A DNA stretch of 64,000 nt from RH-AL1 sp965214415 (GCA_965214415.1 CBDCBQ010000003.1:682001-746000); one strand, 5' to 3'; positions 25,130 to 34,461 are shown, counted from the first letter of the stretch. The notes: a model not told the origin generated them from the letters alone. A program made the numbers and translations.

Positions 25130-26257
25130 ATGACGAGCGCAGTCCCCCTGGAGCAGGTCCGCGAGCCGTTCTCGGGAAGCGGCCTCGATGCGTTGCTTGC
25201 CACGGCCGCGCGCGACTGTCCGGACCTGGTTCTGATCCGCGACGATGCCGGCGCCTCGACCGCCGGCGAACTCGCCCGCCGGGTCGGTCGGCTCGCGGCC
25301 CTGTTCCGCCACGCCGCTCTCGCGCCGGGCGAGCGCGTGCTGATCGGCGCGGGCGCGACGACGGGCGCGATCGTCGCGCTGGCGGCCGCGCTGCGCGCTG
25401 GGCTCGAGCCGGCGCTGATGCCGGTCGGACTCGGGCCGGTCGAGATGGCCGCGTATGCGCGAGCGGCCGGCGCCGTCGCGCTGGTTGGACCCGCGTCGTA
25501 CGGCGCCCTCGACCTCGGCGATGCCTATTTGTCGACCGCCGCGCTCGCCGACTCGATTCGGATGATCGCGACGCAAGGCCCGGGTCCGGTCGACGGGGCC
25601 GCGGACATCTCGTCCGAGCGGCTCGACGCGATGGTCGAGATCGCCGACGCCGGAGCCGCATCGGACGCGACCGAGCCGCCGATGATCGCGACATTCGCGG
25701 GTCCCGCGAGCGCGCCCACGCTGGTCGCCCATCGGCAAGGTGCGCTGCTGGCCGATGCGCTGTCGCTGGTCGAGCAGGCGCGCATCAATCCCGCCGCGCG
25801 GATCGTTTCGACGGTGCCGCCGTCGAGTCTCGCCGGCCTCGTCGCGGGGCCCTTCGCCGCGCTGATTGGCGCCTCGGGCCTCGTCCTGCACGGGCCTTTC
25901 CAGGCGGCCGGCTTTCTCGCCGCTTGCGGCGCGGAGCCCGGCTTTCACTTGGTCGCGCCGGCGGCGATCGGCTCCATCTTCGAGGATGGCGCGCTGACCG
26001 TCGATCTCGCCTCGCTGATCCTCGTCTCGCGCTTCGCGGACGCATCCGCGTTCGTCGTGCCGTCGTCGCTGTCCTGCGACCGTCCGATCGTCGATGTCTA
26101 TGCCTACGGCGAGACGACCGTGCTCGCGCAGCGTCGCGCCGATGGCGAGGCGCATCCGCCGAGCCGGGTCACCGACCGGCGCCAGGAGAGCGGCCTCGGC
26201 GCGCGGCTCAATCGGGCACGGGCCGAGCTGGATTCGCGTGGATTGGAAAGGCGTTAG
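25130..26257 (+). CDS. Acyl-CoA synthetase-like (ANL) protein lacking the catalytic C-terminus
   Basis: 375 aa from ATG 25130 (GTG 25103 is an alternative). The layout follows the N-terminal domain of AMP-binding enzymes: a TAGELARRVGRLAALF block, an ALRAGLEPALMPVGL block, and late VDVYAYGETTVLAQRR, equivalent to the YGxTE motif. The canonical Thr/Ser/Gly-rich P-loop is degenerate and the ~120-residue C-terminal domain with its catalytic Lys is missing. It may bind an acyl-adenylate or CoA ligand without full activity. Three bases separate it from the GST gene, so they are co-transcribed. Confidence 0.6.
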   Translation: MTSAVPLEQVREPFSGSGLDALLATAARDCPDLVLIRDDAGASTAGELARRVGRLAALFRHAALAPGERVLIGAGATTGAIVALAAALRAGLEPALMPVGLGPVEMAAYARAAGAVALVGPASYGALDLGDAYLSTAALADSIRMIATQGPGPVDGAADISSERLDAMVEIADAGAASDATEPPMIATFAGPASAPTLVAHRQGALLADALSLVEQARINPAARIVSTVPPSSLAGLVAGPFAALIGASGLVLHGPFQAAGFLAACGAEPGFHLVAPAAIGSIFEDGALTVDLASLILVSRFADASAFVVPSSLSCDRPIVDVYAYGETTVLAQRRADGEAHPPSRVTDRRQESGLGARLNRARAELDSRGLERR

Positions 26258-26260
26258 CCC

Positions 26261-26926
26261 GTGCCGTTGAAGCTTGTGATCGGCAACAAGACCTACTCGT
26301 CTTGGTCGATGCGGCCGTGGCTCTTGCTGCGCGGTCTCGAGATCCCGTTCGACGAGATCGTCCTGCCGCTCGGCACACCGGAGACGCGCGAGGCGATCGA
26401 TCGTCTCAGCCCAGCCGGCAAGGTGCCGATCCTCATCGACGGCGACATCACCGTCTGGGACTCCTTCGCGATCGTCGAATATCTTGCCGAGCGTTTCCCC
26501 GAAAAGGCGGTCTGGCCGCGCGATCCCGTGGCGCGGGCTTACGCGCGCTCGCTCGCGGCGGAGATGCATTCCGGCTTCGTCTCGCTGCGTCGCGCGATGC
26601 CCATAAATTTTGGCCGCGCGCGAAAGCGGCTGAAGCTCGACGCGGCGACCCGCAAGGATGTCGCGACCGACGTGCGGCGCCTCGAGACAGCGTTCGCCGA
26701 CGCGCGGTCGCGGTTCGGCGGGGAGGGCGCTTTCCTTTTCGGCGGTTTCACGGCGGCCGACGCGATGTTCGCGCCCGTGGTCAGCCGGCTTCAAACCTAT
26801 GCCGTGGACGTGTCCGACGGCACGCGAGCCTACATGGAGGCCATGGTCGCGTCGCCGGCCTGGGGTGACTGGGTGGCCGGCGGCGCCGCCGAAGGCTGGC
26901 GCATCGAGCGGTTCGAGGTGGCCTGA
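26261..26926 (+). CDS. Glutathione S-transferase family protein
   Basis: 221 aa from GTG 26261. An N-terminal thioredoxin fold has YSSWSMRPWLLL (catalytic Ser region), the cis-Pro block GKVPILIDGD, and WDSFAIVEYLAERFP (gamma-glutamyl binding E/S). It is followed by an all-helical C-terminal domain with FLFGGFTAADAMFAPV. It conjugates glutathione to electrophiles or acts as an isomerase. Directly downstream of the ANL-like gene. Confidence 0.9.
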   Translation: MPLKLVIGNKTYSSWSMRPWLLLRGLEIPFDEIVLPLGTPETREAIDRLSPAGKVPILIDGDITVWDSFAIVEYLAERFPEKAVWPRDPVARAYARSLAAEMHSGFVSLRRAMPINFGRARKRLKLDAATRKDVATDVRRLETAFADARSRFGGEGAFLFGGFTAADAMFAPVVSRLQTYAVDVSDGTRAYMEAMVASPAWGDWVAGGAAEGWRIERFEVA

Positions 26927-27006
26927 GGCGTCGCGCGCTCCAAGAAGCAGTGGGCAACGCGTTCCGTGCACTGGGCGGCCCGGTCGCCGGCCCTTACAAA
27001 GATGCC

Positions 27007-27441
27007 ATGGCCCTTCATCTGCTCAAGCTCGCCGTCGGGGCGGCGTCGATCGCCGATATCGAGGCGCACGTCGAGGCACGTCTCGAGGCTCGACGTGCGG
27101 ATGGACGGCCCGCCGAGGTGATCCACACGACGCGGATGGTGCCGAAGCGCGTCGATGAGATCCTGGATGGCGGCTCGCTCTTCTGGGTCGTGCGTGGCCA
27201 GGTGGCGGCGCGCCAGAGCCTCCTTGCGGTGCGTCCGTTCTCCGATGGCGACGGGATCGGACGATGCGAGCTGGTGCTGGCGCCGGCGGTGGTCGCCGTC
27301 GCGCCACGGCCGTGCCGGCCCTTCCAGGGCTGGCGCTACCTGCCGCATGAGTCGGCGCCGGTCGATCTCTCGACGATGGCCGGCGCCGGCGAGCTGCCGG
27401 AGAGCCTTCGCTTCGCCCTGCGCGAGCTCTGCCTGATCTGA
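27007..27441 (+). CDS. DUF1489 family protein
   Basis: 144 aa from ATG 27007 (the frame is open upstream to 26950). It matches the alphaproteobacterial DUF1489 pattern: LHLLKLAVGAASIADIEAH at the start, IHTTRMVPKRVDEILDGGSLFWVVRG in the middle, and RPFQGWRYL near the end. Soluble, role unknown. It is usually in core genomes, supporting the view that island DNA ends before this point. Confidence 0.85.
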   Translation: MALHLLKLAVGAASIADIEAHVEARLEARRADGRPAEVIHTTRMVPKRVDEILDGGSLFWVVRGQVAARQSLLAVRPFSDGDGIGRCELVLAPAVVAVAPRPCRPFQGWRYLPHESAPVDLSTMAGAGELPESLRFALRELCLI

Positions 27442-27556
27442 GACTTCAGCCGGCTTGCGGTCCGGGCGACGACGCGCGATTTATGGCGGGCGGTCCATCA
27501 TGGTCGCGGCTCGCCCTTCTCCAGCCGGCGGGAGAAGGACCAGCGCGGCCAAATCG

Positions 27557-28249
27557 ATGATCTACCCGCTCGCCGCGATCGTCATCCTTTGGCTCGTGCT
27601 CTCGCGCTCCGGCGCTTTTCCTCGGCTGCTTCCCGCCATGACACCCGGCATCGCCGAAAAGCTCACCTCGGTCGCGACCGTCGTCGCCGCCATCGCCGTG
27701 CTGCTGCGCGGCAACGTGTGGGCCGCCCTTCTGCTGTTCGGCGTCGGCCTGTGGCTGCTCGGGCGCGCCAGCCGGCGCGCCTCGAGCGCGCGTACCAACG
27801 TCTCGCGCGTCCGCTCGGCGACGATCGAGATGGATTATCATCAGGCGCGCGGCACGATGTCGGGCCGCATCATCGCCGGCCCTTACGAAGGCAACGGTCT
27901 CGATCGCCTCGACCGCGGACAGTGCGAGACCGTCTATCGCATGTCCCTGCGCGACGACCCGGACGGCGCGCGCCTGCTAGAAGCTTATTTCCACCGCCGG
28001 TTTGCCGGCTGGAGTCCGGCAGCACAGGGTCACGGCGACGCGGGGGATCAGCGGGCGCGCTCCACGAGCCGGATGTCCGAGGATGAGGCCTATGAGGTGC
28101 TCGGCCTTCGCCGCGGCGCCGCGCGCGACGAGATCGTGCGCGCGCACCGAACGGTGATGAAGAAGTGGCATCCCGACCAAGGCGGTACGGCCGACCTTGC
28201 CGCGCGCGCCAACGAAGCCAAAGAGGTGCTGCTTCGCCGCCATGCTTGA
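27557..28249 (+). CDS. Membrane-anchored DnaJ-domain protein
   Basis: 230 aa from ATG 27557. The frame continues upstream to 27455 but runs through a palindromic repeat (CCTTCTC...GGAGAAGG near 27514-27537), so that part is probably non-coding. Two hydrophobic segments (~3-20 and ~32-60) precede a linker. The last ~60 residues are a J domain (EDEAYEVLGLRRGAARDEIVRAHRTVMKKWHPD) with the HPD motif. This is the Tim14/DjlA-like class that presents client proteins to Hsp70 at the membrane. Confidence 0.8.
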   Translation: MIYPLAAIVILWLVLSRSGAFPRLLPAMTPGIAEKLTSVATVVAAIAVLLRGNVWAALLLFGVGLWLLGRASRRASSARTNVSRVRSATIEMDYHQARGTMSGRIIAGPYEGNGLDRLDRGQCETVYRMSLRDDPDGARLLEAYFHRRFAGWSPAAQGHGDAGDQRARSTSRMSEDEAYEVLGLRRGAARDEIVRAHRTVMKKWHPDQGGTADLAARANEAKEVLLRRHA

Positions 28250-28303
28250 GAACTCCCGACGCTTACGCTTGAACCAGAGGATGAAAGTGACGAAGGACCG
28301 CGA

Positions 28304-30034
28304 TCAGTCCTTGGTGGCGAAGCACGACATGCCCGCCCGTTTCAGGCTGCGGCACGCGCTTTCCGCGGCGCCCGACTCGAGCCCGGCGAACCGCGCGCGG
28401 TAGAGCGTCCCGCCGCGTTTCACGAGCTTCTCGGTGAAGGGGTGCGCCCCTGCCAGCGCGCCGCGGCTTTGGCTTTTCGCCCGGGCGAGAAGATCGGCGG
28501 CCTTGGCGGCGCTGTCGGGCGCGCCGAGCTGGATCATCCAGCCCGTACGCGCCGCCTCGGGGCGACTCATCGGCTGCGGGAGCGTAGTGTCGAGGCTCGC
28601 GACCTTGATCGGTTTTGCGAAGGTCTCGGTCGCCACTTTATCGTGCCGGCCACGACGCGAAGGGGTCGCCGTCGCGGCGCCGTCGTAGCGGGCCGTCGAG
28701 CCGTCGAGCCGGGCCTGACGTTGGCGAATCGAGCCGGTCGACAGCATGTCGCGTTCGGGCGGCGTCGGGACGTTCGAGACGAAGGCGGGTCGCGTGCGGC
28801 TGTGCTGCTCGGGCGCGGCCGAGGCTATCGCAAGAGGGCGAAGGCGGCGCGGGCGAAGCGGCGCGAGGGCTGGCTCCGGCTCCGGCTCCGGAGCTGCGTC
28901 CCGCGGAACCGGCTCGGCCGCGGGCTCGCGAGGCTCCGGCGCCGCCGCCGCCTCGATGGGCGCGGGTTCGCGCCGATGTTCGGCTGAATCCTCGTCGTCG
29001 ACACCTTCGACGGGCGGGGCGAAATCGCCCTCGTGCGTGATGACCGGGATCGCCTCGGCGACATGCTCCAGGTCCGGGTTCTCGGCGATCATCGGTGCGG
29101 TGCGGTGCGTCGCGCATTTGTCGATCTCGGACGAGATCAGGTCGGCCATGATCCGATCGCGCCCGAGCCGCGTCCGACCGCCGAGCACAACCGAGACAAG
29201 CCAGTGGCCGTTGCGGTTGACCGAGCTGAGCAGGTTGAAGCCCGAGGCGTTCGTGTAGCCGGTCTTGATGCCGTCCATTCCCTCCACCTGCTCCATCAGG
29301 TGGTTGTGGTTCGCCATGAAGTGCCCCGCATAAGTGAACGAGGGCGTCGAGAAGAAATGGTAATATTGCGGGTAGTGGTCGTGGATCGCGCGGCCCAGCG
29401 TCGCGAGGTCGCGCGCGGTCGTGAGCTGCATGTCGTCGGGCAGGCCGGAGGCGTTGACGAAGTTCGAGCGCGACATGCCGAGCGCATGCGCCTTGCGCGT
29501 CATCATCGTGGCGAAGGCCGGCTCGCTGCCGCCGATCCGCTCGGCGAGCGCGACCGCCATGTCGTTGGCGGACTTCGTGACGATCGCCTTGACCGCGTCC
29601 TCGATACGAATGCTCGAGCCTGGGCGAAGCCCCAGCTTGGTCGGCTTTTGTGCCGCGGCATGCGCGGAGACTTCGATACGCGTATCGAGCGAGAGGCGAC
29701 CCTTCTCGAGCTGATCGAACAACAGATAGAGCGTCATCACCTTGGTGATCGAGGCGGGATGGCGCAGCGCGTTCTCGTCGCGTCCGTAGAGAACGCGTCC
29801 GGAATTCCCGTCGACCGCGTAAGCCGAGAACGGCGGGGCGGAGCCGCGGCTCACCACGTGGACGAGGTGCGGCTCGTTGTGAGGGCGATGCGCGAACGCG
29901 ATCCGGCCGCGCGAGGCGTGCCGGTGATGGTGGGCGACTGCTGGGGAGGACACGAGCGAACCAACAAGGAGGCAGGCGGTGGCGGCAAACGCATGTCGGT
30001 GATATTTGCGCTGCGTCGCATCAAACTCGAACAT
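28304..30034 (-). CDS. dacA: D-alanyl-D-alanine carboxypeptidase (PBP5/6 type) with SPOR domain
   Basis: 576 aa with a signal peptide ending near PAVA. The peptidase S11 domain (~60-330) has the Ser-x-x-Lys motif SITK, SAN and KTG (GIKTGYTNASGFNLL). It trims the terminal D-Ala of peptidoglycan stem peptides in the periplasm. An unusually long Pro/Glu/Arg-rich linker (~340-490) leads to a C-terminal SPOR-like domain (GWMIQLGAPDSAAKAADLLARA). SPOR domains bind denuded septal glycan, so the enzyme may act at division sites. There is no amphipathic PBP5-type membrane anchor. Confidence 0.9.
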   Translation of the reverse strand: MFEFDATQRKYHRHAFAATACLLVGSLVSSPAVAHHHRHASRGRIAFAHRPHNEPHLVHVVSRGSAPPFSAYAVDGNSGRVLYGRDENALRHPASITKVMTLYLLFDQLEKGRLSLDTRIEVSAHAAAQKPTKLGLRPGSSIRIEDAVKAIVTKSANDMAVALAERIGGSEPAFATMMTRKAHALGMSRSNFVNASGLPDDMQLTTARDLATLGRAIHDHYPQYYHFFSTPSFTYAGHFMANHNHLMEQVEGMDGIKTGYTNASGFNLLSSVNRNGHWLVSVVLGGRTRLGRDRIMADLISSEIDKCATHRTAPMIAENPDLEHVAEAIPVITHEGDFAPPVEGVDDEDSAEHRREPAPIEAAAAPEPREPAAEPVPRDAAPEPEPEPALAPLRPRRLRPLAIASAAPEQHSRTRPAFVSNVPTPPERDMLSTGSIRQRQARLDGSTARYDGAATATPSRRGRHDKVATETFAKPIKVASLDTTLPQPMSRPEAARTGWMIQLGAPDSAAKAADLLARAKSQSRGALAGAHPFTEKLVKRGGTLYRARFAGLESGAAESACRSLKRAGMSCFATKD

Positions 30035-30300
30035 ACGCGTCCTCGGTCCACTCGAGGCCGCTGCATCGTCTGACGATGTGCCCCCTCAGTCACGTTACCG
30101 AGGTCCAGTTACTTCACGGTTAAGACATCGCCTCGGGCTCGAACGGAGCGTCCCGACACGACACATCTGTCGTTCGACATATTGCGTCGCACCATAAAGC
30201 GGCTTGAAGGAAATGCTGCGCTGCACTATCTTTGCTTGGTGAACGCGGGCATTGGCGCTGAGTGATGCTGGCGACAAGACGCACACGGAGGATAGCTTTA

Positions 30301-30648
30301 ATGGCAAAACAGTTTGACGACCTTCAGAAGATGAGCCGCGAGCAGATGGAGCAGATGTCGGCGACCGCCGCGTCCGTGGCCCGCGGTTTCCAGGCGATCG
30401 CCACCGAGACGACCGACTATTCGAAGCGCTCGATGGAGACCACCTCGGCCTACTTCGAGAAGATCTTCGGCGTCCGCTCGCTGGATACCGCGATCCAGCT
30501 GCAGTCCGAGTTCGCCAAGACGCAGTTCGAGGGCTTCCTCGCCCAGACCAACAAGATCGGCGAGATCTACAAGGATATCGCCAAGGAGGCGTTCAAGCCG
30601 GTCGAGACCGCGATGGCCAAAGGCCAGGACGCCGTCCACCAGGCGTAA
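30301..30648 (+). CDS. Phasin family protein
   Basis: 115 aa from ATG 30301, GGAGG 7 bases upstream. It is all-helical and amphipathic (QMSATAASVARGFQAIATETTDYSKRS; AYFEKIFG; IQLQSEFAKTQFEGFLAQ), typical of Phasin_2 proteins. Phasins coat polyhydroxyalkanoate granules; some also serve as stress-related abundant proteins. It stands alone with its own terminator, consistent with strong independent expression. Confidence 0.88.
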   Translation: MAKQFDDLQKMSREQMEQMSATAASVARGFQAIATETTDYSKRSMETTSAYFEKIFGVRSLDTAIQLQSEFAKTQFEGFLAQTNKIGEIYKDIAKEAFKPVETAMAKGQDAVHQA

Positions 30649-30702
30649 TCGAGGCGCAGGCGGGGTCCGCCGGCCTCGGTCTTTACAAGCAGCCGCTCAT
30701 TT

Positions 30703-30732
30703 GAAAGGCTCGACCTTCTGGTCGAGCCTTTC
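30703..30732 (+). terminator. Intrinsic-type terminator after the phasin gene
   Basis: A perfect 13-bp stem GAAAGGCTCGACC with loop TTCT and its complement GGTCGAGCCTTTC, with only a short T-rich tail (TTTCTG). It lies 55 bases after the phasin stop and upstream of clpS. Confidence 0.85.
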
Positions 30733-30866
30733 TGCGTTCGCGGGCGTCGTTTTTGCATGCGCGCAGGAGGAATCGAGGGCGACGTCGAGGAGTTCGAATC
30801 TTGTGGCGGCTACTGGCGAAGTCCGACGCCCCGTCGCATATCTCGAACGCACGACGAGGGACTGAG

Positions 30867-31307
30867 GTGACGAAGCTGCCTTCCGCAAGCGCACGCGAGC
30901 CCGAGCTTTTGAATGTCCGGCGTCGTGCGACGACCGCCGCCGGGTATCCGACGCGCGCCGCCAAGGATCCGCAAAAGGAGAATGGCGGCGGGAATGGCGG
31001 CGATGGCAATGGGTCGGGGACCGCGGTCATTACGCGGACCCGCACGCAGACGCGCCGGCCCGGCATGTATCGGGTGCTGCTTCTGAACGACGACTATACG
31101 CCGATGGAGTTCGTCGTTGCCGTGCTGCGCAAATATTTCAGCAAAGGGCCCGACGAGGCCACGCGCATCATGCTGCACGTGCATCAGCACGGGGTCGGCG
31201 AGTGCGGCATCTTCACCTACGAGGTCGCCGAGACCAAGGTGACCCAAGTCATGGACTACGCGCGAAAGCACCAGCACCCGCTGCAGTGCATCATGGAAAA
31301 GAAATAG
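30867..31307 (+). CDS. clpS: ATP-dependent Clp protease adaptor ClpS
   Basis: 146 aa from GTG 30867 (GAGGG upstream); a longer frame from 30753 is unlikely. The basic disordered N-terminus is followed by the ClpS core: YRVLLLNDDYTPMEFVV, the HVHQHGVGECGIFTYEVAE block, and a C-terminal KHQHPLQC. Asp/Asn-Asp and His residues of the N-degron pocket are present. It delivers N-end-rule substrates to ClpA, encoded 11 bases downstream. Confidence 0.95.
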   Translation: MTKLPSASAREPELLNVRRRATTAAGYPTRAAKDPQKENGGGNGGDGNGSGTAVITRTRTQTRRPGMYRVLLLNDDYTPMEFVVAVLRKYFSKGPDEATRIMLHVHQHGVGECGIFTYEVAETKVTQVMDYARKHQHPLQCIMEKK

Positions 31308-31318
31308 AGGTCGACGCC

Positions 31319-33850
31319 ATGCCCTCCTTCTCCCGCAATCTCGAACAGTCGCTGCACCGGGCCCTGGCGATCGCCAACGAGCGAAACCACGAATACGCGA
31401 CCCTCGAGCATCTGCTGCTCAGCCTCACCGACGATGCCGAGGCCTCCGCGGTCCTGCGGGCCTGCTCGATCGATCTCGATCTCTTGCGCAAAAACCTGCG
31501 TGACTACATCGAGCGCGAACTCGAAAATCTCGTCTCGGACGGCCGCGAGGACGCCAAGCCGACGACCGGCTTCAACCGAGTCATCCAGCGCGCCGTGATC
31601 CACGTGCAGTCCTCCGGGCGCGAGGAGGTGACGGGGGCCAACGTCCTCGTCGCGATCTTCGCCGAGCGCGAGAGCCACGCCGCCTACTTCCTGCAGGAGC
31701 AGGACATGACCCGCTACGACGCGGTCAATTACATCAGCCACGGGATCGCCAAGCGTCCCGGCCTGTCGGATTCCTCGAAGTCGCCGCGCGGGTCGGACGA
31801 CGAGGGCGAGCGCGATGGCAAGGACGGCAAGGACCCCGGCGAGCCGAAGAAGAAGGAAGGCGCGCTCGAGGCGTATTGCGTCAACCTCAACAAGAAGGCC
31901 AAGGACGGGCGTATCGACCCGCTGATCGGCCGCGAGTCCGAGGTGCAGCGCACGATCCAGGTGCTCTGCCGCCGCCATAAGAACAACCCGCTGCTCGTCG
32001 GCGATCCGGGCGTCGGCAAGACCGCGATCGCCGAAGGCCTGGCGCGCAAGATCATCAAGAGCGAGGTGCCGGAGGTGCTGGCCGAGGCGACCGTGTTCGC
32101 GCTCGACATGGGTACGCTGCTCGCCGGCACGCGCTACCGCGGCGACTTCGAGGAGCGCCTGAAGCAGGTGATGAAGGAGATCGAGAACCACAAGAACGCG
32201 ATCCTCTTCATCGACGAGATCCACACCGTGATCGGCGCCGGCGCGACGTCGGGCGGCGCGATGGATGCCTCGAACCTGCTGAAACCCGCGCTCGCGCAAG
32301 GCACGCTGCGCTGCATCGGCTCGACGACGTACAAGGAATACCGCCAGTATTTCGAGAAGGACCGCGCGCTGGTCCGCCGCTTCCAGAAGATCGACGTCAA
32401 CGAGCCGTCGGTCGCCGACGCGATCGAGATCATGAAAGGTTTGAAGCCCTACTTCGAGGACTTCCACAAGATCAAGTACACGGCCGAGGCGATCAAGGCG
32501 GCGGTCGAGCTGTCGGCGCGCTACATCCACGACCGCAAGCTGCCGGACAAGGCGATCGACGTGATCGACGAGACGGGCGCGAGCCAGATGCTGCTGCCCG
32601 AGGCCAAGCGCAAGAAGACGATCGGCATCAAGGAGGTCGAGACGACCATCGCGACGATGGCGCGGATCCCGCCGAAAACCGTGTCGAAGGACGATGCCGA
32701 GGTGCTCGAGCATCTGACCGAGACGCTGGAGCGGGTCGTCTACGGCCAGAACTCGGCGATCCAGGCGCTGACGTCGGCGATCAAGCTCGCCCGCGCCGGT
32801 TTGCGCGACGGCGAGAAGCCGATCGGCTCGTACCTCTTCTCCGGCCCGACCGGCGTCGGCAAGACCGAGGTCGCCCGCCAGCTCGCGGTGTCGCTCGGTG
32901 TCGAGCTCGTCCGCTTCGACATGTCCGAGTACATGGAGCGCCACACGATCTCGCGGCTGATCGGCGCGCCGCCCGGCTACGTCGGCTTCGACCAGGGCGG
33001 CCTGCTGACCGATTCGATCGATCAGCACCCGCATTGCGTGCTGCTGCTCGACGAGATCGAGAAGGCGCATCCCGAACTCTACAACATCCTGCTGCAGGTG
33101 ATGGACCACGGGAAGCTGACCGATCACAACGGCAAGCAGATCGACTTCCGCAACGTGATCTTGATCATGACCACGAACGCGGGCGCGGCCGACATGGCGC
33201 GTGCCGCCTTCGGCTTCACGCAGAACAAGCGCGTCGGCGAGGACACCGAGGCGATCAACAAGATGTTCACCCCGGAATTCCGCAATCGTTTGGACGCCAC
33301 CGTGTCGTTCGGCCATCTGCCGCCGGAGGTCATCGCCAAGGTCGTCGACAAGTTCATCATGCAGCTCGAGGCGCAGCTCGCCGACCGCAACGTGACCATC
33401 GAGCTGACCGACGAGGCGCGCCGCTGGCTGGTCGAGAACGGCTACGACGAGCGCATGGGCGCCCGCCCGATGTCGCGCGTCATTCAGACGGCGATCAAGA
33501 CGCCGCTCGCCGACGAGGTGCTGTTCGGTCGGCTGAAGAACGGCGGCGCGGTGCGCGTGCATGTGACCACGGCCGACGACGGAACGAAGACGCTCGGCTT
33601 CGTCTATCCCGAGGGCCCGGTGCTGCCGCGGCCCGAACGCGACATCGTCGAGGCCGGCAAGAAGCGCGTTCGCTCCGAGCCGGAGGTGCGCCGCGCCAAG
33701 GCGCGCAAGGCCGGCGAGGACGAGCCGGACGACGATGATTTCGAGGTCGACGAGGAGCCCGAGGCGACAGAGGAGGCCAAGACCACCTCCGAGACCGAGG
33801 AGCCTGCCAAGCCCGGCCGAAGCGTGCCGAACTTCCCTCTAAAGAACTGA
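31319..33850 (+). CDS. clpA: ATP-dependent Clp protease ATP-binding subunit ClpA
   Basis: 843 aa from ATG 31319. The double Clp-N repeat domain is at 1-150, with an acidic/Lys linker, AAA+ D1 with Walker A GDPGVGKT at ~228-235 and Walker B ILFIDEIH, and AAA+ D2 with GPTGVGKT at ~509-516 and LLLLDEIEKAH. A C-terminal extension (~760-843) is rich in Glu/Asp and longer than in E. coli ClpA. It unfolds substrates for ClpP and forms an operon with clpS. Confidence 0.97.
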   Translation: MPSFSRNLEQSLHRALAIANERNHEYATLEHLLLSLTDDAEASAVLRACSIDLDLLRKNLRDYIERELENLVSDGREDAKPTTGFNRVIQRAVIHVQSSGREEVTGANVLVAIFAERESHAAYFLQEQDMTRYDAVNYISHGIAKRPGLSDSSKSPRGSDDEGERDGKDGKDPGEPKKKEGALEAYCVNLNKKAKDGRIDPLIGRESEVQRTIQVLCRRHKNNPLLVGDPGVGKTAIAEGLARKIIKSEVPEVLAEATVFALDMGTLLAGTRYRGDFEERLKQVMKEIENHKNAILFIDEIHTVIGAGATSGGAMDASNLLKPALAQGTLRCIGSTTYKEYRQYFEKDRALVRRFQKIDVNEPSVADAIEIMKGLKPYFEDFHKIKYTAEAIKAAVELSARYIHDRKLPDKAIDVIDETGASQMLLPEAKRKKTIGIKEVETTIATMARIPPKTVSKDDAEVLEHLTETLERVVYGQNSAIQALTSAIKLARAGLRDGEKPIGSYLFSGPTGVGKTEVARQLAVSLGVELVRFDMSEYMERHTISRLIGAPPGYVGFDQGGLLTDSIDQHPHCVLLLDEIEKAHPELYNILLQVMDHGKLTDHNGKQIDFRNVILIMTTNAGAADMARAAFGFTQNKRVGEDTEAINKMFTPEFRNRLDATVSFGHLPPEVIAKVVDKFIMQLEAQLADRNVTIELTDEARRWLVENGYDERMGARPMSRVIQTAIKTPLADEVLFGRLKNGGAVRVHVTTADDGTKTLGFVYPEGPVLPRPERDIVEAGKKRVRSEPEVRRAKARKAGEDEPDDDDFEVDEEPEATEEAKTTSETEEPAKPGRSVPNFPLKN

Positions 33851-33899
33851 AGACATCGACGGCGCCGCCACGGCCTCGACGGGCTGATGGCGGCCGCAG

Positions 33900-34439
33900 C
33901 CGAGGGACCAGACCGACCTCGCCCACAAGACCCGCCGCAGCCTCGCGGGCAAGCTCCCGCAGGCTGAGAGCCTGCGGGAGCGGCTGCGCGATCCGATGCT
34001 GATCGCGCCGATCGTCCAGGACTATCGCGCCGAACGCCGCCTCGGCTAGCCTTCGTGGCGCCGACGAACGCCGGCTCGGTGAGCTGCGCGGCGAGATCGA
34101 GCGCGTCGTCCACGCGATCGCCGACGGCTCCGGCGGCATGGCGACGCTGGCGCGCCGCCTGGCCGATACCCGAGGCCGAGGAGGCCGTGCTCGCGGCTTC
34201 CAACGCGATTGCCCGTGCCAAGGCCGACGTCGTCAAGATTCGCCCGAAGGCGATCGCCTCCTACATTGCCGAGATCGAAGAACAGTTCGTCGCGCCGCGT
34301 GACCGCGGGATAACGAAGGCCTACGGGATCATCCGCCGCCTCGTCGACCAAGTCGTCGTCTACCTGCGCGCAAGAGTGAAGCCGTCGCCTTCGATCTCGT
34401 CGGCCGCCTCGCCGCCTCATTGAGCCGGCGATAGGTCCG
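33900..34439 (+). pseudogene. Decayed large serine recombinase, C-terminal part
   Basis: Pieces in three frames match the C-terminal region of large serine recombinases: ERLRDPMLIAPIVQDYRAE; then GELRGEIERVVHAIADGSGG...ATLARRLAD; then RPKAIASYIAEIEEQF...IIRRLVDQVVV; finally AVAFDLVGRLAASL before a stop near 34435. The N-terminal catalytic resolvase domain with its Ser is absent. A 12-bp hairpin lies inside the first piece (33954-33980). It marks past mobile DNA immediately next to the island end at 34440. Confidence 0.8.
33954..33980 (+). other. Perfect 12-bp hairpin downstream of clpA
   Basis: CTCCCGCAGGCT, loop GAG, then AGCCTGCGGGAG. There is no T-tract after it, and it is also readable as part of the recombinase relic, so it may or may not act as a terminator for clpSA. 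Confidence 0.4.
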
Positions 34440-34461
34440 TTGGTGCCAGGGGAGGAAATGC
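34440..34461. repeat. Probable att site: near-copy of tRNA-Phe 3' end
   Basis: TTGGTGCC-AGGGGAGGAAATG at 34440-34460 matches the tRNA-Phe 3' region TTGGTGCCCAGGGGAGGAATTG at 38309-38330 with one missing base and one mismatch, in the same orientation. With an integrase beside the tRNA, this fits the far attachment site of a ~3.9-kb element. Confidence 0.7.

Noticed and set aside
25061..26971. Long open frame on the minus strand (636 codons) opposite the ANL-like and GST genes
   Set aside because: Composition is Arg/Asp/Gly-rich with no domain, and it is antisense to two genes with clear family motifs. It is a high-GC shadow frame.
27455..27556. DnaJ protein starting at 27455 or 27500
   Set aside because: This stretch contains a CCTTCTC...GGAGAAGG palindrome typical of intergenic repeats; the ATG at 27557 directly precedes the first membrane helix.
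30649..30866. clpS starting at 30753
   Set aside because: That start would add ~38 Arg-rich residues running out of the terminator region; GTG 30867 has a better ribosome-binding site.
31256..33562. 768-codon minus-strand frame across clpA
   Set aside because: It lies opposite an intact ClpA with both Walker motifs and has no recognisable domain.
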